Source: CBDDFS01 sp965227255 (GTDB lineage Bacteria; Bacteroidota; Bacteroidia; Flavobacteriales_E; Vicingaceae). From it: DNA of 64,000 bases. The notes beneath the pieces were generated by a model. The model saw only the letters and a list, made by a program, of their open reading frames with translations, ran no database searches and had not been told where the DNA came from. This document shows positions 19,782-28,143 of the stretch, piece after piece (positions within the stretch are counted from its first letter, which is position 1; each line of letters begins with the position of its first letter). The stretch covers positions 62,001 to 126,000 of the forward strand of contig CBDDFS010000003.1 in NCBI GenBank assembly GCA_965227255.1, written 5' to 3'. The position numbers and the translations under genes are program-made.

Positions 19782-19830
19782 GTCTTTTTCTTTTTCATAT
19801 CGAGTGCGAGCAAGCTCGACTCTCATTCAA

Positions 19831-19862
19831 AATAAAAAAGCCCCTCACTTTCGTGAGAGGCT
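19831..19862 (-). terminator. Displaced terminator of tRNA-Asp
   Basis: On the minus strand a 10-bp stem (AGCCTCTCAC with GTGAGGGGCT, one G-T pair) runs into six T residues. It lies about 11 bp beyond the duplicated tRNA 3' end at 19873, so before integration it would have followed tRNA-Asp directly. It is now about 39 kb from the tRNA. Confidence 0.75.
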
Positions 19863-19872
19863 TCTCCTTGTT

Positions 19873-19888
19873 GCGGTCTGGACGGAAC
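19873..19888. other. attL: duplicated tRNA-Asp 3' end
   Basis: GCGGTCTGGACGG here matches 59412-59424 exactly; extended to 16 bp there is one mismatch (GAAC against GGAC). This equals the acceptor-stem end of the intact tRNA-Asp at the other prophage end, which defines the crossover core. Confidence 0.9.
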
Positions 19889-19948
19889 CTTTTTTTAAAT
19901 TTTTGCAACCTTTACCAATGCTTTGCCAGAGGCCGAAACCCCCAAATT

Positions 19949-19967
19949 TTTAGGACGCATTTAGGAC
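19949..19967. promoter_or_regulatory. Integrase arm-type repeat (attL side)
   Basis: TTTAGGACG followed 5 bp later by AGGAC. The same paired motif occurs twice next to the integrase start (59305-59323 and 59344-59364) with matching spacing, so these are probably arm-binding sites of the integrase. Confidence 0.6.
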
Positions 19968-20461
19968 TTTGGCGGGGGCTTTTCTTCGTTGTTTGACGAG
20001 TGCTTATTAACAATGCGCAGCACCCGACTGAGTGAATAAACCAAAACCACATAGATCCCAATAAAAGATCGAAAGGAAAGATCCAGATAATAACAAAGGG
20101 CAAAACTCAGACCCAACAGCGAAAAAGACATGATGGCGATAAACAGGATCAAAAACAGGCTGTTTTTATTCTCGTCGTCATTTTTCTCCAAGATCTCATT
20201 TCTTGTCAGATAAGTCTGATGTGCCTTATGGGATAAAAGAAGATCCAGAAGATAAGAGCCAAAGGAAAGTACCAGGGTAAAGAGAATCGCCACCTCAAAG
20301 GGCCAAACCAGGAAAGACTCATGATTGAGAAAATACAAACTCAAGTACCACACCGGCCCAACGGTCAAGATATAGATGATGATCTGATGGACCGGGGTGT
20401 CTAAATTTCTTACGTCGTCTAAAACACCCACCTTAGTCTTCTTTTTTGGCGATCTTCTCAA
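19961..20461 (-). CDS. Prophage membrane protein, four TM segments
   Basis: Protein of 166 residues with a basic N-terminus (RRSPKKK) and four predicted transmembrane segments (about residues 27-45, 52-73, 101-121 and 127-147), then a polar tail. I recognise no family. It is the last gene of a three-gene minus-strand operon beside attL and overlaps the upstream gene by 29 bp. Its stop codon lies inside an integrase arm-type repeat. The position is typical of genes expressed from the lysogen that alter the host or exclude other phages; that role is inference. Confidence 0.65.
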   Translation of the reverse strand: MRRSPKKKTKVGVLDDVRNLDTPVHQIIIYILTVGPVWYLSLYFLNHESFLVWPFEVAILFTLVLSFGSYLLDLLLSHKAHQTYLTRNEILEKNDDENKNSLFLILFIAIMSFSLLGLSFALCYYLDLSFRSFIGIYVVLVYSLSRVLRIVNKHSSNNEEKPPPKS

Positions 20462-21086
20462 GGCGCTTTTGAGCCTTGAGCTGCATTTCTTTCAAATGAG
20501 CCATTTCCATGAGCGCCTGATGCAGTTCACCCTCGCCCTGGTCCAGCTCGCTGGAAGCGATCATCAAATTGTGAATCGCCTGGTCGGTGGCTTTGTTGAT
20601 GGCCGGAAACTGATCGTTCAGAATCGTTTCTGAGATCCGATGATTCTGGGATTCTTTCTTGATCACCTGGCGGATCATGCGGTAATAAGAGCCGTATTTC
20701 AGAAAATCCCAGACCGCCCAAAAGCCGCCGCCAATGAAAAGCACATAGCCCGCTCCTTCAAAGAAATTCCAGGCGCCAGGATCCATCCACACCCCCAGCA
20801 TCAAAAAAACGCCCCAATACAAGGCCAGGATCGATGCGCCCACCAGGATCGAGGCAGATCTTCTATGCGCGCTTGACAGCACCAACACCACCACGCCATA
20901 ATAGATCAGATTGGCATAGATGCTAAAGGAATAAAGCGAAGCGCTGGCATCGGTGTAATAATCTTTCACCAGGGGCTCAATCCAAGCGCAAAGCCACTGG
21001 GACTGATACCAGGTGGTGGTAAAAGCCAAAAAAAGGCCGATGTAGATCAGCCTTTTCAAGAGTCTCTCCTGGATGAATTCGGTCAT
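20433..21086 (-). CDS. Prophage membrane protein with C-terminal coiled coil
   Basis: Protein of 217 residues: four transmembrane segments (about residues 11-28, 50-71, 79-100 and 111-130) followed by a cytoplasmic amphipathic/coiled-coil tail (about 140-215) rich in Glu, Lys and Ala. It starts 4 bp inside the upstream gene (ATGA coupling). No family recognised. Paired with the following four-TM protein it probably forms a membrane complex made in the lysogen. Confidence 0.65.
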   Translation of the reverse strand: MTEFIQERLLKRLIYIGLFLAFTTTWYQSQWLCAWIEPLVKDYYTDASASLYSFSIYANLIYYGVVVLVLSSAHRRSASILVGASILALYWGVFLMLGVWMDPGAWNFFEGAGYVLFIGGGFWAVWDFLKYGSYYRMIRQVIKKESQNHRISETILNDQFPAINKATDQAIHNLMIASSELDQGEGELHQALMEMAHLKEMQLKAQKRLEKIAKKED

Positions 21087-21373
21087 GATCCGTTGGGTCT
21101 TTTGATCTCCTTGGGCACCCCGCCATCGTTGTACTCGCGGATGATGTTGGAGCCCTGCCTTTTGTCCAGAGCGCTGAATCCAACTCCTTCAAAAAGCACT
21201 TCATCAATTTGTGAAGCATCCACCCCTGCGTTCATCTTATCACATACCGTTTCTCCCGGTTTGGGCCACTGTTCTTGGGTACCACCAGTATAAGTTATTG
21301 TCAATAAGGTTACAAGAGAACAGTCACCGCTCGCTTTGTTTTTAAACCAAGGTTCGTATTCTGATTCTGTCAT
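21083..21373 (-). CDS. Small soluble protein of the attL cassette
   Basis: Protein of 96 residues, acidic, with two cysteines (about residues 18 and 44) and no membrane segment. It leads the minus-strand cassette and is translationally coupled to the membrane protein behind it. I do not recognise it. A role as regulator, sensor or toxin-like partner of the two membrane proteins is possible but unsupported. Confidence 0.6.
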   Translation of the reverse strand: MTESEYEPWFKNKASGDCSLVTLLTITYTGGTQEQWPKPGETVCDKMNAGVDASQIDEVLFEGVGFSALDKRQGSNIIREYNDGGVPKEIKRPNGS

Positions 21374-21420
21374 ATTGTTATGATTTTGATGCGTTATGAT
21401 TCAAAAATATTACTTTTTTA

Positions 21421-21428
21421 TATATTTG
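21421..21428 (+). promoter_or_regulatory. Candidate promoter -7 element
   Basis: TATATTTG is a perfect TAnnTTTG match in AT-rich DNA between the minus-strand cassette and the plus-strand gene at 21605, for which it would be the promoter. Confidence 0.5.
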
Positions 21429-21487
21429 ACCGGGAAGCTCGAAATCACCACCCCGGTGTGTCCACTAAAATAGGCAATAGCGCCTAT

Positions 21488-21574
21488 ATGGACAACGTTT
21501 GGTTGAAAGAGGAAAAAACAGAAGGCCATAATTACGTATTTCTACGCAGGGGAGCCAGGGAAAATTTAGGTTAA
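21488..21574 (+). CDS. Possible 28-residue leader peptide
   Basis: A short open frame with ATG about 60 bp after the TATATTTG element and ending 31 bp before the next gene. It is polar and basic (EEKTEGHNYVFLRRGARENLG in part). It could be a leader peptide or chance; coding support is weak. Confidence 0.25.
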   Translation: MDNVWLKEEKTEGHNYVFLRRGARENLG

Positions 21575-21604
21575 TTTTAAACGCAACATCGCCGACTCGA
21601 TTTC

Positions 21605-21955
21605 ATGCCACATTTAAGAAAACATCGATTTTCAAAGCCGCAGGCATCTGAGCTCAAAAGAGCTCTCAAGCTGGCCCTTTACCTGAAGCACGGTCGTCAT
21701 TACAAGGAAATGCTGCCCAGTTGTCCCATGGGGCAATTGTATCTTTCTTTGTCGCTTCTTTCCTTTTCTTCCTTTGACCTGGATCGCCACATTAAAAATC
21801 ACCCCGGCATTTATAGCCAGGCCAACCGCACCCTTCTCGATTCCCTGGACGGCATCAACATGCGCCTCTCGCTCAACACCAGGCTGCTTCGACTCCTAGA
21901 TCTTCACCGTTATATTGAATCGCGGATCCAGCGCACCCGCAAGCTGGCCCACTAA
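21605..21955 (+). CDS. Basic protein of unknown function
   Basis: Protein of 116 residues with a strongly basic N-terminus (HLRKHRFSKPQ) and leucine-rich helices; no transmembrane segment is convincing. It converges on the repressor gene and overlaps its 3' end by 4 bp, a place where phage immunity regions often hold a lysogenic accessory gene. No family recognised. Confidence 0.5.
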   Translation: MPHLRKHRFSKPQASELKRALKLALYLKHGRHYKEMLPSCPMGQLYLSLSLLSFSSFDLDRHIKNHPGIYSQANRTLLDSLDGINMRLSLNTRLLRLLDLHRYIESRIQRTRKLAH

Positions 21956-22332
21956 GAATTGGCCTGTTTCTTCTCGATCTTGCTTAAGGATTTTTCAAGT
22001 TTCCCGATCTTGGTCATCAGGATCTCCATGGTCTCCCCTACCGATTCAAAGCGCTCGTTGACGCTCTTTTCAAAATCTCCTTTTTTAACCTCGCCCCTTA
22101 TCTGATCCAGGTGACTGGTCAGAACGCCCGTTGGAATGATCTCGATCAAAAGATGATGGGCGTCTAGCTCATCAAGGATCTTCATGCAAAGGGAGAGCTT
22201 CATATCGCTTGCCTGCAAATTCCTCGCCAAATTCTGACGGGTCATCCCTACTTTTTTGGATAAAGCCGACACATTGACCCGGTTGTCACTTATGAACCGC
22301 TCAAGGGCACTGTGCAAAGGTGTTTTGGACAT
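21952..22332 (-). CDS. CI-like phage repressor
   Basis: DNA-binding protein of 126 residues. Residues ~5-60 hold a lambda-repressor-like helix-turn-helix (VNVSALSKKVGMTRQNLARNL), and ~85-123 form a coiled coil probably used for dimer or tetramer formation. There is no LexA-type protease domain, so induction must differ from the RecA-triggered kind. It is transcribed away from the early operon, with two operator dyads in the shared upstream region, as expected for the lysogeny repressor. Confidence 0.75.
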   Translation of the reverse strand: MSKTPLHSALERFISDNRVNVSALSKKVGMTRQNLARNLQASDMKLSLCMKILDELDAHHLLIEIIPTGVLTSHLDQIRGEVKKGDFEKSVNERFESVGETMEILMTKIGKLEKSLSKIEKKQANS

Positions 22333-22360
22333 TCTTGGTTAGGTATTGTTAATAACTTAT

Positions 22361-22418
22361 GTCACATATTTGTTGCAAATGACGTCAAAAATGCAACATT
22401 TGTCCTCAAATATGTAAC
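22361..22418. promoter_or_regulatory. Double operator between repressor and early operon
   Basis: Two related dyads: ATTTG-N3-CAAAT at 22368-22380 and ATTTG-N4-CAAAT at 22398-22411, 30 bp apart (about three helical turns). They lie inside a larger inverted repeat, GTCACATATTTG (22361-22372) with CAAATATGTAAC (22407-22418, one mismatch). Each outer arm contains CATATTTG, one base from the TAnnTTTG -7 consensus, one for each direction. Repressor binding would thus block both divergent promoters. Confidence 0.75.
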
Positions 22419-22430
22419 ACCTTTCGTCAT

Positions 22431-22745
22431 ATGGGTACCGACCAAAGATATAATAAATACAAATACAACTTCCTGAAATACTACGATGCGCTGAGCTGGC
22501 ATGATCGCAAAATGTTCAGAAAATTACTGGCCGAGGAAACCAAGATCCCAATTCGAACCTTCGAAAAATACTTGTACCTCAAGCGCTCTGCCAGCGAAGA
22601 CGCCTCCGGATCCTTTCTGATCATTCTCTCCAAGGCCTTTTCTTCCATTCTCAAAGTGGAGATCTCCCCGGAAGATTTTTACAACGAGCCGCCCAAAGGA
22701 CTCTCGGAGAGTTCACTGAAAATATTTGAAGTCGTCACCGACTAA
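22431..22745 (+). CDS. Early regulator, Cro-like position
   Basis: Protein of 104 residues, first gene of the rightward early operon. Residues ~25-55 (FRKLLAEETKIPIRTFEKYL) fit a helix-turn-helix with recognition helix around PIRTFEKYLYL. By position across the operator from the repressor it is the Cro-type antagonist or an early activator. Length and the remaining sequence do not match a family I can name. Confidence 0.6.
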   Translation: MGTDQRYNKYKYNFLKYYDALSWHDRKMFRKLLAEETKIPIRTFEKYLYLKRSASEDASGSFLIILSKAFSSILKVEISPEDFYNEPPKGLSESSLKIFEVVTD

Positions 22746-22758
22746 ATCCATCTGCCAT

Positions 22759-23196
22759 ATGAAAAGACCACTGATCGAATACGATATCATTCCCGCTGCC
22801 AGGGGCCATCAATTGGCCGTGTTATCCTGGGGCGATAAAAAAAACATTCACATTGAGAATCACCTGACCACCACCAAGGGCGAAAGCCGAGCCTTCATTC
22901 ACAAGAAAAGCAAAGAGATCCTCCATGAGCGGATCATGAGTTTATGCGCGCACCGTGATGGCCTACTCACCACCCTTCGCATGGGCCGAAATACAAAAGT
23001 ATCGGAGTCCATCACCGAGATCCGCCGGCGACTTGAATTCTTTGGAAAGGCCAAATATCATTCCTACCTCAGAATGATCCTTCAACTCGAAGAAGACCTT
23101 CGAAATCTCATTCCACCCGAAGGCTACAAAGCCCGGATCCGCTACGAAAGACTCATTGATGAAATAATCACTTACTGTAAAAAAGAAGTCCGATGA
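22759..23196 (+). CDS. Early protein of unknown function
   Basis: Protein of 145 residues if started at the ATG at 22759, chosen because it follows the preceding stop codon (22745); an in-frame ATG at 22726 would overlap that gene. Contents are mixed alpha/beta in the first half and helical, charged in the second (about residues 75-145). It overlaps the next gene by 4 bp. No family recognised. Confidence 0.65.
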   Translation: MKRPLIEYDIIPAARGHQLAVLSWGDKKNIHIENHLTTTKGESRAFIHKKSKEILHERIMSLCAHRDGLLTTLRMGRNTKVSESITEIRRRLEFFGKAKYHSYLRMILQLEEDLRNLIPPEGYKARIRYERLIDEIITYCKKEVR

Positions 23197-23513
23197 AAGT
23201 ATTCCTATCCGGTCCGATCACGGGCCTACCTAACGAGAACATCAAGGCATTCAACAAAGAAGCCGGCAGGCTCAGAGCCCTTGGATATGATGTGATCACG
23301 CCACACAAATTATTCGATGATCAGGAGAAATCCAATTTCCAATGGACCGACTACATGAAGCGAACCGTTCCCGAAATGCTCAAATGCGACCTGGTGGCCT
23401 GTTTGGATGATTGGTACAACTCCAAGGGCAGCGTGATCGAGGTGAACCTGGCCCGCGAGCTGGGCATTCCAGATAAGCTGGCCTGCATCATCAAAGAAAA
23501 AGCACCGGTATGA
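23193..23513 (+). CDS. DUF4406 / nucleoside deoxyribosyltransferase-like protein
   Basis: Protein of 106 residues beginning KVFLSGPITGLP, the nucleotide-binding start of the DUF4406 branch of the nucleoside 2-deoxyribosyltransferase fold. WYNSKGSVIEVNLARELG near residues 72-89 fits the Glu-containing catalytic helix of the superfamily. In phages such proteins are thought to act on nucleotides or nucleotide-derived signals. Here it sits among early genes upstream of the DNA methyltransferase. Substrate unknown. Confidence 0.8.
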   Translation: MKVFLSGPITGLPNENIKAFNKEAGRLRALGYDVITPHKLFDDQEKSNFQWTDYMKRTVPEMLKCDLVACLDDWYNSKGSVIEVNLARELGIPDKLACIIKEKAPV

Positions 23514-23641
23514 ACGAATTTGAATTCTTGAGTGGGGTCCTAACAGGCTGTTTTCTATGTCTGGCACTTGAAGGCATCTTCATCCTGATCCTGGCCCTTT
23601 TCTCAAAAAGAGAACGAAGAAAATCAACGAAAACTAAATAA
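23510..23641 (+). CDS. Small single-pass membrane protein (43 residues)
   Basis: ATG overlaps the preceding stop codon (ATGA). It encodes an acidic N-terminus, one strong hydrophobic helix (about residues 9-32) and a basic end (SKRERRKSTKTK), the positive-inside pattern of a real small membrane protein. It stops 9 bp before the methyltransferase. Function unknown. Confidence 0.55.
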   Translation: MNEFEFLSGVLTGCFLCLALEGIFILILALFSKRERRKSTKTK

Positions 23642-23650
23642 CAAAAATTC

Positions 23651-24544
23651 TTGTCTGGCAATTCAAAACATAAGATAGCCTTCAACTATTTCGGTGGGAA
23701 ATTTACCTTTCTCGATGATCTGTACGATCTTTTTCCTAGCGCCAAAGAATTCGACCACCTAGTCGATCTTTTCGCAGGCAGCTTTTGTGTTTCAATCAAC
23801 TATAAACACAACGGCCCCTTGATCAAAACTGCAAATGAGATCAACGGTGAAGTAACCAATTTCTTCAGTGTACTGCGCGATCATGAATCAAAGCTACTAA
23901 ACCTCCTTAGACTAACCCCTGTGAGTCTAATTGAATACGAAAAAAGCTGGGAGAAATGCAATGATGATGTAGAACGAGCTCGAAGATTTTATGTCCGAAT
24001 TCGGCAAAGTTTTTTTGGCCTTGGCGCTCAGAGAAAAAACAAAGGATGGCATATGGCCAAAAAGCATGCCAATTCAAATGGTGGTGAAACGGTTAGCCGT
24101 TGGAACAATGGCGTTGAAAAATTACATGAAGTGGCCGAAGTAATCAGAAAAAATTTCCAAATCACCCCCTGGGATTTTGAAGAATGCTGCCTAAAAATTG
24201 ATCATGGTCGAGCCTTTTTCTATTGCGACCCTCCCTATACCAAACGATCAAGAGCTTCTTACAATGATTACACCTATGAATTTACCGATGAAGATCACAG
24301 AAGGCTCAGCAAAGTTCTTCATGAATTAAAAGGTCTTGTTATGATCAGCGGATATGACTGCAGCTTGATGAATGAATTGTACAAAGACTGGGCAAAATTT
24401 CGACTTAAAAAAAGGAAGAACAACATACGCTCCGGTGAGGTTCAAGAGATCGTCTGGGTCAATTACACACCAAGAAGCACGATGCAGAAGAATTTATTCA
24501 ACACTAAAACAATAGACAATTATGAACGAGAAAAAAACTCATGA
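23651..24544 (+). CDS. DNA adenine methyltransferase, Dam/D12 class
   Basis: N6-adenine methyltransferase of 297 residues. FNYFGGKFTFL (about residues 11-21) and DLFAGSFCVS (about 39-48) form the AdoMet site; FFYCDPPYTK (about 193-202) is the DPPY catalytic motif IV. Start is TTG, as no ATG lies upstream in frame after the previous stop. There is no cognate restriction gene, so it is an orphan phage methylase that could protect phage DNA or time replication. The recognition sequence cannot be read from the protein; GATC is suggested by its high density in the phage. Confidence 0.9.
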   Translation: MSGNSKHKIAFNYFGGKFTFLDDLYDLFPSAKEFDHLVDLFAGSFCVSINYKHNGPLIKTANEINGEVTNFFSVLRDHESKLLNLLRLTPVSLIEYEKSWEKCNDDVERARRFYVRIRQSFFGLGAQRKNKGWHMAKKHANSNGGETVSRWNNGVEKLHEVAEVIRKNFQITPWDFEECCLKIDHGRAFFYCDPPYTKRSRASYNDYTYEFTDEDHRRLSKVLHELKGLVMISGYDCSLMNELYKDWAKFRLKKRKNNIRSGEVQEIVWVNYTPRSTMQKNLFNTKTIDNYEREKNS

Positions 24545-25154
24545 ATCCAGGCGATTTAGACGCCTTCGCACCGAATACGGCACCAAGCTGGGCTTGCTTG
24601 TCAAAGAATGCAAAGAAGACCTAGCCGGAGCCGATTCAGAGACGGTGAGAAAAAAGATCATCCGTCATTTTGATCACAAATGGCACGGCATTGTCAAAAA
24701 AGTGGCAAACGATCCTTCCCTTCCTCTTGAGTGCTCACCCCATGCCTTTCGAAACAAGATGGATGAGATCCAGGAAGATCAGCGCCGAGCCGCCCTACTG
24801 GAAGGCAACGTCCGGGCCGAATCGCTCCTAGAGATCGGCTTCCAGGAAGTCGAAGGATCTTTCCTGAATCGAAGATCGAAAGACCGTGTTTTTCTGTCCA
24901 ATGAGCTCTGTGTGGTGATCAGTCCCGATGGGTATGTTTCCATTCGACGCGATGTGAATTCACCGGTGATCTGCGGTGCCAGGGAGTACTCCTTGCATGA
25001 TTTCAAACATCTACTGCAGGGCCTACATATCCAAGCCATATCACAGCACAAGGACCTGGAAAGCGTGCTTCATGACATTCGCCAAGCCAGCGGTCGCACC
25101 TTCTTTTACATTCAACTCAGTCCACTGAAAATAAAATTTCTTCGAGGTAAATGA
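24522..25154 (+). CDS. Early protein preceding the primase
   Basis: Protein of 210 residues, basic and helical in its first half (about residues 1-100) and mixed alpha/beta after. It overlaps the methyltransferase by 23 bp and the primase by 4 bp, so it is translated in one coupled block with replication functions. No motif recognised; a replication-accessory or single-strand-binding role is only positional inference. Confidence 0.65.
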   Translation: MNEKKTHESRRFRRLRTEYGTKLGLLVKECKEDLAGADSETVRKKIIRHFDHKWHGIVKKVANDPSLPLECSPHAFRNKMDEIQEDQRRAALLEGNVRAESLLEIGFQEVEGSFLNRRSKDRVFLSNELCVVISPDGYVSIRRDVNSPVICGAREYSLHDFKHLLQGLHIQAISQHKDLESVLHDIRQASGRTFFYIQLSPLKIKFLRGK

Positions 25155-28141
25155 CCAAGATCCCGGAAAATGTGGTTCTTGAGATCAAGTCAAGGGCTCA
25201 AATTGAAGATGTTGTTCGCCATTTCCAGGACCTTCGAAAGCAAGGGGCCGGCTTTACGAGTGACTGTTCAAAATGCGATGGCAAGAACAAACTAACCATC
25301 ACCCCGTCCAAAAACATCTACAAATGCTTCAAATGCGATTCAAAGGCCGGTGGCCCCATCCAGTATTTAATGGATTACCATGGGATGAGTTATCCCCAGG
25401 CACTAAAATGGCTGGCCGAGAAGTACAACATTTTAATCGAGGATTCAAGTGGGAAAAAGCCAGCCAGGCCCAAACGAAAAAGAGCCAAGCCGGACCACTC
25501 CTTTCGCGATGAGCAGCTTGAGGCCAGCGGCCTGGATCTCGCCGATCAAATCGCCCGGATCCCATCCAAAGAGGATCCGACCAAAGAAATTGAAATCGAT
25601 CGCTACCAGGCAGCCACGATCAATCCCCAGAATTGGCAGATCGAGCCTGGGGATGACATGGTGATGCACTACATCGGCCTGGATGGATCCCCGATGATGT
25701 ATCAGCGAACTTCGAGAAATGGCCAGGTAACGGGTCAGCCCAGGCCATTGATCCGGGTGCGATGGCAAAATCCAGCCCTTCACCTGGACCGCGAGAAACG
25801 GGCCATCAAATATCAGTCGCCACCAGGCAGCGGATCTCAGCTTTGGATCCCGGAGATCATTCGCCGCAAGTATCAAAACGGGGCGGTGATCAAGACCCTC
25901 TTTATCCAGGAGGGCGAAAAGAAAGCAGACAGAGCATGTAAGGAAGGGATCTTCTCGGTGGGCATCATGGGCATTCACAACCTGGCATCGGGCCAGCGCC
26001 TTCCTCATGAATTCGAACTGATCATCAAACGATGTTCGGTGGAAAACGTGGTTTTTTTGCTGGACTCAGATCTCAATGAGCTCTCCCATAATATCAGCGA
26101 AGTGGCCGACAGTCGCCCCCGATCATTCTATGCCGCCGTCAAGAAATTCCAGGCCTATTTCATCGGCTTTCAAAACGTAGGCATTCACCTGGGTATTTAT
26201 TTTGGATACGTCAAACCAGGGCAAGAACAAGCCAAAGGCATTGACGACCTGCTGGAAGGTCCACTCAAGAAATCAAAGCAAGGCACCCTTCGAAAAGACG
26301 TTGAAAAAGCCCTGATCGATCCCAACGGCCAGGGAGAATATATTCAGCTTCATGAGATCTCGGATGATTCGACCTACAAGCTCAAAGAATACTTCCATCT
26401 TCATGACAAGGAGGCCTTTGCCAAATTCCACCAGGATCGCCTCTCTGGCCTCAAGCGCTTCAAGATCTTCAAGCTCTTCTGGAAATTCGATGAAAAGGGA
26501 AACCTCGAACTGGCTCAGAAGATGATGCCCGATGAGAAGTACTGGAACATGGATTCATATCTCACCACCGGAGGGCGGGAAAAAAAAGAGTTCTCTTTCA
26601 ATTATGTGAATTGCTACAATTTTCTATTCAATCGTGGATTTGGTAGGATGGCCATGGCCAGTGGCAAATACAAATTGATCCAGGAGCATGAAATGCAGGT
26701 CAAGGAAGTCGAGCACGTCGAGATCCGGGACTTCCTGACCAACTTCACCGAGCAGATCGGCGAGAAAGAAGTCCTGAATTTCATCTACCGAGGCGGGACC
26801 CGATACATGGGACCCGATTCTCTTTCCAATCTTAAATTCAGAGAGATCTCCTGGTCTCAAAACAACAAAGGGGTCCAGTACATCTATTTCAAGAACAAAG
26901 CCTGGAAGATCACCGAAAATGGCATTGAGTCCTCGCTGATCACCGAGCTCGACGGTCACATTTGGAAGAATCAGATCATCGATTTCAACATGATCGACAT
27001 CAAAGAAGACTTTATCAAAGTAGAACCCATCACAGAGAAGACCCTGGAAAAAAAGCCCATTCTGAGCAAGGAGATCCTGGGCATGTATTCCATAGAATTT
27101 TCCAAGGAGGCCGATAAATGTGATTTCCTGCAGTTTTTGATTCGAACCGGTGATTTCTATCACGAAGATCGAAAGATGGGCAAAAAACTCACCCAAAAAC
27201 AGCAGCTTGAATCCGCCGTGCATCTGCTTTCCAAGATGACGGCCATCGGTTATTTACTACACCGATACCGAGACAGCGCCATGCTCAAGGCCGTGGTGGC
27301 GATGGATGGTAAATTGTCCGAGGTGGGATCCTCCAATGGCCGCTCCGGAAAATCACTCATGGGCACGGCCCTGGAAAAGATGGTGCCTACGGTTTATGTC
27401 GGCGGGAAAAAGAAGGATCTGACCGAAGATCGATTCATCTGGGAAGAAGTCGATGAGCGGACCCATGTGGTATTCATCGATGATGTCAGGGCCAACATCG
27501 ACTTTGAACGATTCTTTCCGGAGATCACCGGCAAATTTCAAATTGAAGGCAAGGGAATCAAGAAATTCTCGCTTCCGGAACACCAGACTCCAAAGCTATT
27601 CTTCACCACCAATCACGCCATCCGAGGCGAAGGATCCAGCTTCACCGATCGTCAGATCCTCATTGCCTTTTCTGACTACTACAACGACACCCACAAGCCG
27701 GAGCATGACTTCCCTGGAAGATTTTTCGACGATTGGGATCATGCTCAGTGGGTCCTTTTCTATCAGCTTATGGCCAGCTGCCTGCATGTTTATTTCAAGT
27801 ATGGCATTATCCAGGCGCCGACCGAAAGACTCGAACTTCGAAAGCTTCGCCAGGAAATGGGCGAACCATTCTTGGAATGGGCCGACACATACTTCAACCA
27901 GGCATTATTAGGGATCCGTCTACCCAAAATTGCCATGTACAACGCCGTCACCAATGAATATGGAAAATCCTTCCTGGAAACATTTCCCAATCAAAAAAGA
28001 TACGTGGACATCCGAAAATTCAAGGCTAAAATCAAGGCCTATGCCAAATACATGGGCATGGAATACAATCCCAAACAAGGCGGAAAAGACGACAAAGCGG
28101 GTGGCGTGGAATACATCACCCTGCAAAAGACAAACCAATAA
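25151..28141 (+). CDS. Bifunctional primase and SF3-like helicase
   Basis: Phage replication protein of 996 residues. A four-Cys zinc ribbon (C39, C42, C59, C62) and IQYLMDYHGMSYPQALKWLA define a CHC2-type primase start. A Toprim-like domain follows, with LFIQEGEKKADRA (about 248) and VVFLLDSD (about 298). The C-terminal part is an SF3-like ATPase: Walker A SSNGRSGKS (about 727), Walker B HVVFIDDV (about 770) and sensor KLFFTTNH (about 814). One polypeptide would prime and unwind, with the host polymerase doing synthesis. The gene is intact, unlike the tail-tip genes. Confidence 0.92.
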   Translation: MTKIPENVVLEIKSRAQIEDVVRHFQDLRKQGAGFTSDCSKCDGKNKLTITPSKNIYKCFKCDSKAGGPIQYLMDYHGMSYPQALKWLAEKYNILIEDSSGKKPARPKRKRAKPDHSFRDEQLEASGLDLADQIARIPSKEDPTKEIEIDRYQAATINPQNWQIEPGDDMVMHYIGLDGSPMMYQRTSRNGQVTGQPRPLIRVRWQNPALHLDREKRAIKYQSPPGSGSQLWIPEIIRRKYQNGAVIKTLFIQEGEKKADRACKEGIFSVGIMGIHNLASGQRLPHEFELIIKRCSVENVVFLLDSDLNELSHNISEVADSRPRSFYAAVKKFQAYFIGFQNVGIHLGIYFGYVKPGQEQAKGIDDLLEGPLKKSKQGTLRKDVEKALIDPNGQGEYIQLHEISDDSTYKLKEYFHLHDKEAFAKFHQDRLSGLKRFKIFKLFWKFDEKGNLELAQKMMPDEKYWNMDSYLTTGGREKKEFSFNYVNCYNFLFNRGFGRMAMASGKYKLIQEHEMQVKEVEHVEIRDFLTNFTEQIGEKEVLNFIYRGGTRYMGPDSLSNLKFREISWSQNNKGVQYIYFKNKAWKITENGIESSLITELDGHIWKNQIIDFNMIDIKEDFIKVEPITEKTLEKKPILSKEILGMYSIEFSKEADKCDFLQFLIRTGDFYHEDRKMGKKLTQKQQLESAVHLLSKMTAIGYLLHRYRDSAMLKAVVAMDGKLSEVGSSNGRSGKSLMGTALEKMVPTVYVGGKKKDLTEDRFIWEEVDERTHVVFIDDVRANIDFERFFPEITGKFQIEGKGIKKFSLPEHQTPKLFFTTNHAIRGEGSSFTDRQILIAFSDYYNDTHKPEHDFPGRFFDDWDHAQWVLFYQLMASCLHVYFKYGIIQAPTERLELRKLRQEMGEPFLEWADTYFNQALLGIRLPKIAMYNAVTNEYGKSFLETFPNQKRYVDIRKFKAKIKAYAKYMGMEYNPKQGGKDDKAGGVEYITLQKTNQ

Positions 28142-28143
28142 AC

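Noticed and set aside
19543..19872. A second mobile element beside attL
   Set aside because: Only two short palindromes and a terminator are present; no transposase, terminal repeats or target duplication.
26624..27223. Long minus-strand frame opposite the primase gene
   Set aside because: Shadow of the intact primase-helicase reading frame; hydrophobic, compositionally odd and without start context.
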